Source of the DNA: Quillaja saponaria | Taxonomy: Eukaryota > Streptophyta > Magnoliopsida > Fabales > Quillajaceae | Direction of reading: 5' to 3' | DNA length: 64,000 bases | NCBI GenBank assembly: GCA_029379385.1 | Contig: CM055613.1 | Coordinates: forward strand, 17,502,001 to 17,566,000 | Part shown: positions 57,658 through 64,000 of the stretch, piece by piece | Numbering within the stretch: the first letter of the stretch is position 1 | Layout: the number at the start of each line of letters is the position of its first letter | The notes under the pieces: generated by a model | What the model was told of the DNA's origin: nothing | The model's input: the letters and a program-made list of their open reading frames with translations, nothing else | Databases searched by the model: none | Made by a program: the position numbers and the translations under genes

Positions 57658-58361
57658 CTGCGAATGAGAAAAGCAAGCATGTAAAAGATTATATACTTAT
57701 TTTGAGGAATCCTCAAAAAAAAGAATAGAAAATCAATTGAAACTTCTAAGAAAAACAGATATTGCTTGCTAGGGTATGGAGAACCTCTGGTGGAAACCTC
57801 TGCGCGCTACTGGTAACCCAATGCAGTCAAATTTAGAGATGTGCCTCGTCTTCATCAATCAAAAGACTTTCCAGTCAAGAGTTATCTTTGGTTATGTCAA
57901 AGGTATACGTTGGATAACCCTACAAATAAAGAATTTCAATGAGTTCATGTCTGATAAAGAGACAAAAAAGAATTCTCAAATTCATTTCGGCATGCAAAAT
58001 CCATCAAAGCCCAGAATTAAATAACAATGAAAACGTAATTATACATGCCCATGTGTTTACAGTAAAAGAGAATATGTCTTTATTTGATTTCTGTAGAAAC
58101 AATTGCACACTATGCTAAAAGAAAACCACCCCATCCCCACAACCCAGTCAAGCATGAGTTCATTCACATCCACCTACTTAAAAACAAAAGGTTCTCCTTT
58201 AGTATTAGTTTACTTCTTAACAAATTAACTTTCCCAACTGCACAAAAAGGATATGAGAATGGAAAGAGTATTCAAACATTAAATTTCATAAATGGAAAAT
58301 TGATTGTTACATGTTGCACCCTTAAATTGAGAAAAAACTAGAACACAAAAGAATTTTTTAA

Positions 58362-59097
58362 GGGTTACTTTAGTAAGCAGGAATAACTTTTGCAGATTTG
58401 GAATAGGAAAGAGAATGAGAATGAAACGCAAATGGAATGGAATGATCATTTTATTATATTGTTTGGTAGGTTGGTGGGGAATAATAATTTCATTCAATTT
58501 ATTTATTTTCTATATAGGTTTTAGACATAAAATAATATAAAAATTATGCTAAAATATAAAAATATCTCTCAATAGATATAGTAATAAAAATATAACATAA
58601 TTAATAAAATATATATATATATTTCCTTTTTTTAATTAATTTTTACAAAAAATTATATTATTTATTTATTATTAATTAATTAATTATTATTTATATTTAT
58701 TTTATCATTAATTACATTTATTTTATTATTTCTTATTTCTATTATTTATTAATACTAATATTTTAGTTTAAAATTACTTAACTAATTTATTTTTTTAACA
58801 TTAATTATTTATTTATAATTATGTTATTTACTATAATATAAAGGGCAATTTTGTCATTTAACTAAAATGAATTGATTTATTGAACTAAACCGATTCATAG
58901 AAGTAGGAATAAGCAATCTCATCCCCTAGATAGGTTTGAAGATTCCTAGGTAGGTTTCAGGATTCCTATTTCTATAGAATAAAATAGTTATAATAGAATG
59001 AATATTCTAAGGCGAAAAATGTACTAAACGAAAGAATCTTCATTACATAAAATTAATTATATAATGGAATGACCATTCTTGCGTACCAAACTAGTCA
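58362..59097. mobile_element. MITE in the GPI1 5'-UTR intron
   Basis: The left end GGGTTACTTTAGTAAGCAGG and the right end, reversed, TGACTAGTTTGGTACGCAAG form imperfect TIRs with the common 'TTTGGTA-GCA-GAAT' theme of dicot MITEs. TAA flanks both sides (58359-58361 and 59098-59100). It is 736 bp, very AT-rich inside, with no coding sequence. It sits between the putative UTR exon and exon 1. Confidence 0.6.
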
Positions 59098-59201
59098 TAA
59101 ATCTTCGTTCCTTCTGGCATAGAAAGATTTACTTCAGACCACGGAAGATAGCATGACTAATCAATCACTGCCATTGATTCTGAGAAAGAAACAAATATTA
59201 C

Positions 59202-59390
59202 CGTGGAGCGTGCCTGAATTGAGATCCGAGACTTTCCAGCTAACTCTGCGAGACCACGACAACTAGCTATGAGACCAAGCCACAAACGGATGGAACAATG
59301 TGAGAAGGGCGGGATGGATTGGTGGGGACGACAGACGGCTGTGCTTAGTGTTCCGTTTTGGAAATTACCAAGATTTTGTTTTAGGATTAG
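59202..59390 (-). promoter_or_regulatory. Probable 5'-UTR exon of the GPI1-like gene
   Basis: This more GC-rich island contrasts with its AT-rich surroundings and ends at a GT donor (CCACG|GTAATA, 59202/59201). A matching acceptor lies at 57658-57660, just before the coding start. The transcription start is not defined. The 82-codon ORF over it has no known similarity. Confidence 0.45.
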
Positions 59391-60037
59391 GAATTGGGAT
59401 AACAATTAAGAATCTTAGCAATTTAAAAATAAATTAGTACATCGATCTACTTTTTATTTTTAAAATTATTTACTTAACTAATAATTTATTATTATTCAAC
59501 TTAAAATGAATTAAATAAAAATCAAATTAATAATTATTCTAAAAATAATAATAATATAACAAACAAAATAGTTTTAAAATTTGGCAGCAACAATACATAT
59601 TCTTGATTTTTTATTTTATCATAGTTTTAAGAATAAATATTGATTCAATTATTTTATTTATATTTTATTTTAAGTTTAATAATATCATATAATAATAAAT
59701 TAATTTTATAAAACTAAAATCATGTATATCATTAATAAGGGAAATAAGTATTTTAAAAAAATCTCAGTTTTTAGAACTTAAGTTGAATTATAATTTGTTT
59801 TCAAATCTAATGGGATATTTTTATAGATTTAAAATAGGTTTATTCGTGATAATATAGTCTTCTCAGATGCATTCGGGACAATTTTAAACTATCATGGGTA
59901 GGTACTTTTCTCGTAGCAGAAAAGATGATTCCATGAAAGTTTTTACACTTAGAAAGTAAAGGCACAATAATGGATAATGGCACAAGATTGAGATAACCAC
60001 ACCTTGAGATAAATAGCACAATTTGTGAGCTGGTGTG
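59391..60037. other. AT-rich DNA upstream of the GPI1-like gene
   Basis: Nothing recognised beyond A/T-rich runs. Any promoter of the gene would lie here, but I see no clear TATA box in a defined position. Confidence 0.35.
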
Positions 60038-60570
60038 TATAAAATTTTGAATGAAGTATAATGCAAAATGTAATTCTAACTAAAATAAATTAATGTTTGG
60101 GTAAGAGAAACCTTGAAAATTATTTTTTAATTTATTTACATAAAAAACACATAATTAGTTATTAGATGAATTATTTTTCAAAATATAAAATTATTTTTCT
60201 TAATTTTAGAAAGTAAGTAGATACGGAAAAAAGTGGGTTGTTCTTTTTTTTTCCTCGTTTTCCTGTGGTGTGTATATATGTCTTTGATACTTATTTACTA
60301 GTCTCTTATAAGGGCGTGTTCAAATTTAATTTATTGTTTAAGATTTATAATCAAGTATAAATTTTGAATGAAGTATAATGCAAAATGTAAGTCTCACTAA
60401 AAGAAATTTATGTTTGTAAAAGAGAAATCGTGAAAATTATTTTCTATTTTATTTGCATAAAAACAGAAAATTAATTATTAGAAGAATTATTTTTTAAAAA
60501 TATAAATTAGTTTTTCTTAATTTTAAAAAGTTAGTGGGTACAAAAAAATTGGGTTGTTTTTCCTCTCTCT
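60038..60570. repeat. Two direct copies of a ~210-bp AT-rich block
   Basis: Copy 1 (about 60038-60250) and copy 2 (about 60356-60570) share 'TTTTGAATGAAGTATAATGC', 'GAAAATTATTTT' and '(T)TTTTCTTAATTTTA', and end near 'GGGTTGTT'. The period is 318 bp. They are not identical, so the duplication is not recent. Confidence 0.75.
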
Positions 60571-60925
60571 TCTTCTTTTATTTTTATTTTTATTTTTTTA
60601 TGAGATAATCTAACCAATCAATTAGTATTAAATGATGTGGCTCATTTACTTATATATTTTTTGAATACTTACTATGCTAGCAAGGTAGAAAATTTCCCAT
60701 TCTCCTGTGGCAAAATTAGATTATTGCAATTCTGCTTAAAAAAATAAAATAATATATATATATCATTCTCATTAATTCGGAGAATCTCTAAAGTCTGACA
60801 TGTGAATTTTATTCACAATTTATCAAAGCAGAAGGAAAAAAATTCATTTGGAGCTCTCATTTTTTATTTTTCGGAAATTTTTGCTCTGTGCTGAGTATAT
60901 TGCCAGTCTGCCATAGCATGTGTGG
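60571..60925. other. Spacer, nothing recognised
   Basis: AT-rich DNA lies between the duplicated block and the hAT element. Confidence 0.4.
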
Positions 60926-60933
60926 GTGGCAAC

Positions 60934-61410
60934 TAGGAGTGCAAATGATCCAACTTGTTCATGAACAGCTTGTGAACAGGCTCAGTTAAGGCTTGCTCGA
61001 GCTTGGTTTGTTTTTTAAAAGAGTAGAGCTCAAGCTTTATTTTAGGACTCGTTTAGTACATAAGTCGAGCTTGAACTTTGCAAAACTCAGCTCGAAAGTT
61101 CACGAGCCAGCTCTTTTAAAATAATTAAATATATTTATTTATATTTTTATATATAAGATAAATATATTTATTTAAACAATATGATACAGTAACATGTCTA
61201 ACTTAGTAACAACACATCTTGCATTTTCTATAAGAAGTTTGGGGTTCACATCTCTTTGGCTCCATTTATGTTACATTTTTTCTCATTTAAGAAAATGAGC
61301 CCATGAGTCGAGCCTGAGCCTTCATAATCCATAACGAGTCTTTAAAGAATTCAAGCTCGCGAGCTTTTAATGGAGACAAGCTGAGCCGAGCTCGGACCGT
61401 TATACCCCTA
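60934..61410. mobile_element. Non-autonomous hAT element (477 bp), perfect 8-bp TSD
   Basis: Ends TAGGAGTGCAAATGATCC (left) and, reversed, TAGGGGTATAACGGTCC (right) are flanked by the identical 8-mer GTGGCAAC (60926-60933 and 61411-61418). Eight-bp TSDs define hAT elements. Inside, 'GAGCTTG', 'CTCGAGC' and 'GAGCTC' motifs recur near both ends as sub-terminal repeats. There is no ORF. Confidence 0.88.
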
Positions 61411-61418
61411 GTGGCAAC

Positions 61419-62309
61419 CAGCTGGGAGTGTAATCATCCTCGTCAACCACCCCTCAACTACACATACACTTACACTCTGTGCTACTCGGGTCCATCACCG
61501 TCACTCCCCATTTTCTGAAAGGAACCCCAAGTCGGAGAATGCCTCGTTTGGTTGCGCTTTCCGTTTGCTATTGTCTCATAAATGAGTTGGTAAGAAGCAG
61601 TCCTTTTCTAGCCACTACACATTTTAAGCAAATCAAATTTACTTTTTTTTTATTTTTTATTTTTTATCAATTTTATGTATTTATTGTTCATCAAAATATA
61701 TATCATTATTATTGGTAAACCTTTTTTCCTATTTTTTATTCCGGAATTTGGGCCCTAAAAGTTTGAAAAAGTCCAAAACTTTACACCTAGAGGTCTCACC
61801 GGAAACTAAAGGGATAGGGATCCATCTAGATCTTGATTCACTATTTCCGATTGTGAAATTATGTTACTTGCATGACATATATCTGGAAAGATAGAGTTTT
61901 TCTTTTTTTAATTGTCATTAAGTGTTCAAGTACCACTAACTTTAAATAAAATCACAAAACAGAACTTAAATTTGAAATTTTATTAAATTGTTTTAGTTTT
62001 TCAGCCAACTAGTTATTTATAAAAAAATGTTATTGTATATATATATATATTTTTTTTTGGTAAATAGAGAACAAGAAAAACAAAACAGCAACCAAAGAAA
62101 AAACTAAGTACTAGCCTATGCCAAGACTAACAGAGCGTGGGAAGGACAAACCCAACTTGTCCTCTTCTAAGGCATCCATTGCAGTAGGAGGAACAGAAAG
62201 TAACCGTGAATGATTCAACAAACTTAACTGTGATGAGTTGTTTACGTAGTGAACTGGGAAACATTTTAATTAACGTACGTGTTTTTATGGATGAGGTTTA
62301 TCATCTTAA
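61419..62309. other. Spacer with no supported gene
   Basis: The short ORFs at 61479-61718 and 61712-61894 show no similarity I recognise. The first contains M-P-R-L-V-A-L-S-V-C-Y-C-L followed by a GTAAGA, which might be a small first exon, but nothing downstream supports it. A TA run lies at about 62036-62050. Confidence 0.3.
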
Positions 62310-64000
62310 AATTAATGGCTAACATTGACAAAAACTCATTGCTACTTTGAACATGTCATATTCAGTGAATGATTGATAATGACAAAAAAGCTTATTATCT
62401 ATATTTATTATTCTAGTTTCTTATTCCATTCAATTTTCCCCTATTCTCAATCCTCAATCCTCAATGTTAAGTTATCCATTAAAACATAATGACTCTCTAT
62501 TTATCCACTAATTTTTATATTAGTAAGTCATTTATTCAAACAATTTCGCATAATATTCAATGAATGACTGACAATATTGATTGAACTGATTGTATGCTTT
62601 GACCATGTCATATCCTGTGAATGGCTGACAGTGACATAAAAAAAAAAAAACATATTGTCTATATTTCTTCTCCTAATTTCCTGTTCTATCCTATTTTCCT
62701 GTTCCATCCTATTTTCCTCTCTCTTCAATCCTCATTTTAAGTTATTAATTAAAACATAACAATTCTCTACTTCTCTGTTTATCCACTAATTTTTAGATTA
62801 GTAAGTCTTTTATTCAAACATAACACTACTTCTCTGTCTCTCACATTATATTCACTGAATGACTGATATTGATAAAACTGGTTGTCTGCTTTGATAATGT
62901 CATATCCTGTAAATGGCTGACAGTGATAAAAAAGCTTATTGTCTCTATTTCTTCTCCTAATCTACTATTTCATCTCATTTTACTCTCTTCTCAATCCACA
63001 TCTTCTTACTTTTCAACTTACTTTCTATAACTTTCTTCCTTACTTTTGTTTTGATTACTCAGTGCGTCTACACTCTCCATCTATTTTCTCAGTTGTGAGG
63101 TATAGTGCTCCGCAATCATATATATGTTAACTAGCAATTGCACTGCTTTCTCAGATGCAGTACTTCTCTATCTCTCATATTTTGTGAATGACTGATATTG
63201 ATAAAACTGATTGTCTGCTTTGACCATGTCATATCCAGTGAATGACTGACAGTGACAAAAAAATAAAAATAAAAACAAACTTATTGTTATATTTCTTCTC
63301 CTAAATTCCTGCTCCATCCTATTTTCCTCTCTTCTCAATCCTCATTTTTAAGTTATTAATTAAAACATAACAACTCTCTACTTCTCTGTTTATCCACTAA
63401 TTTTAGATTAATAAGTCTTTTATTCAAACATAACAGTACTTCTCTGTCTCTCACATTATATTTAGTGAATGACTGATATTGTTAAAATTGATTATCTACT
63501 TTGATCATGTCATATCCTGTAAATGGCTGACAGTGACAAAAAAGCTTATTGTCTATATTTCTTCTCCTAATCTACTATTTCATCCCATTTTCCTCTCTTC
63601 TCAATCCACATCTTCTTGCTTTTCAACTTACTTTCTATAACTTTCTTCCTTACTTTTGTTTTGAATACTCAGTGTGTTTGCACTCTCCATCTATTTTCTC
63701 AGTTGTGAGGTATAGTGCTCCTCAATGATATATATATTAACGGGCAATTGCACTGCTTTCTCAGAAGCAGTACTTCTTTGTCTCTTATATTTTGTGAATG
63801 ACTGATATTGATAAAAGTGATTGTCTGCTTTGATCATGTCATATCCTGTAAATGGTTAACAGTGACAAAAAAACTTATTGTCTATATTTCTTCTCTTAAT
63901 CTACTATTTCATCCCATTTTCCTCTCTTCTCAATCCACATCTTCTTACTGTTCAACTTACTTTCTATACCTTTCTTCCTTACTTTTGTTTTGATTACTCA
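62310..64000. repeat. Tandem array with alternating monomers and 610-bp higher-order period
   Basis: The landmark ATGTCATATTC/ATGTCATATCC followed by '(T/A)GTGAATG(G/A)CTGACAGTGAC' recurs at 62353, 62605, 62897, 63226, 63507 and 63836. Spacings are 252, 292, 329, 281 and 329. The last four landmarks pair at exactly 610 bp (62897 to 63507, 63226 to 63836), so short and long monomers alternate. The long unit carries an extra 'CAGTTGTGAGGTATAGTGCTC' type segment. The array continues past the window. Small ORFs within are repeat shadows. Confidence 0.88.

Larger units (their letters stand above)
51609..59390 (-). pseudogene. GPI1: GPI1/PIG-Q-like gene (GPI-GlcNAc transferase subunit), broken
   Basis: The family product is a multi-pass ER membrane subunit of the complex that adds GlcNAc to phosphatidylinositol, step one of GPI-anchor synthesis. 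Seven coding exons can be traced by family similarity and GT-AG sites: 57657-57440 (ATG at 57616 or 57610), 56337-55951, 55636-55238, 54028-53584, 52733-52302, 51936-51843 and 51741-51609. A probable 5'-UTR exon ends at 59202. Exon junctions are phase-compatible. Exon 3 has frame breaks and TAG (55281-55279), exon 4 an in-frame loss and two frame breaks, and exon 5 TAA (52675-52673) and a frame break. Read as is, translation stops in exon 3. Retained introns exclude a processed copy. Some indels could be assembly errors. Confidence 0.83.

Noticed and set aside
61479..61894. Possible first exon with a GTAAGA donor
   Set aside because: No recognisable product, no downstream exon and no promoter signal; kept only as a remark.
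1..64000. CRISPR array, rRNA, tRNA genes or bacterial-type operons
   Set aside because: No spaced short repeats of CRISPR type, no tRNA cloverleaf or rRNA sequence, and all coding content is of plant nuclear, plastid-derived or mobile origin.

Overview
This 64 kb window is nuclear DNA of a flowering plant, very probably a eudicot. It is strongly AT-rich and has no long intact ORFs. Nearly everything recognisable is a plant transposable-element family, and it also holds a plastid-DNA insertion, an endogenous caulimovirid (plant pararetrovirus) and one intron-bearing plant gene with broken exons. I found no intact protein-coding gene and no rRNA, tRNA or CRISPR array. I did not assign a species. 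|| Layout. 1-26.4 kb holds four long LTRs (about 2.9-3.4 kb) of one Ty3/gypsy family, all without internal regions: A (1-3441, +), B (10132-13148, -), C (19679-22834, +) and D (23482-26395, +). A related, badly deleted chromovirus of Tekay type (4879-13937, -) keeps a 3' LTR, a polypurine tract, an integrase C-terminus with chromodomain, and a scrap of the other LTR. A Mutator-like element (MULE; 9185-13826, perfect 9-bp TSD) sits in that scrap, and solo LTR B (perfect 5-bp TSD) sits in the MULE. 13.9-18.2 kb is an antisense Ty1/copia ruin. 19.1-27.8 kb is an RTE-like LINE (minus) split by LTRs C and D. || 28.9-30.3 kb is a nuclear plastid insertion (NUPT) that joins the rpl23 5' end (+) to matK (-), with a G-rich minisatellite inside matK. 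MITE and hAT-like debris follows. 34.6-44.1 kb is a copia element with two LTRs of about 1.95 kb and decayed gag-PR-INT-RT-RNaseH. 44.5-50.2 kb is a rearranged endogenous caulimovirid between two (TA)n tracts, with inverted polyprotein pieces and a duplicated capsid block. || 51.6-59.4 kb, minus strand, is a seven-coding-exon gene of the GPI1/PIG-Q family (GPI-anchor biosynthesis). Splice sites are recognisable, but there are frameshifts, nonsense codons and an in-frame loss of about 48 nt, so I call it a pseudogene. Its introns host a small Helitron and a MITE. 60.0-64.0 kb has a duplicated AT-rich block, a 477-bp hAT element with perfect 8-bp TSD, and a tandem array with a 610-bp higher-order period that runs off the right edge. 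|| Together the region records nested insertion (copia or LINE first, chromovirus LTRs and MULE next, solo LTRs last), organelle and viral DNA capture by end-joining, and decay of one host gene. Coordinates come from reading the sequence by eye, so domain edges without a named splice site or TSD are approximate.
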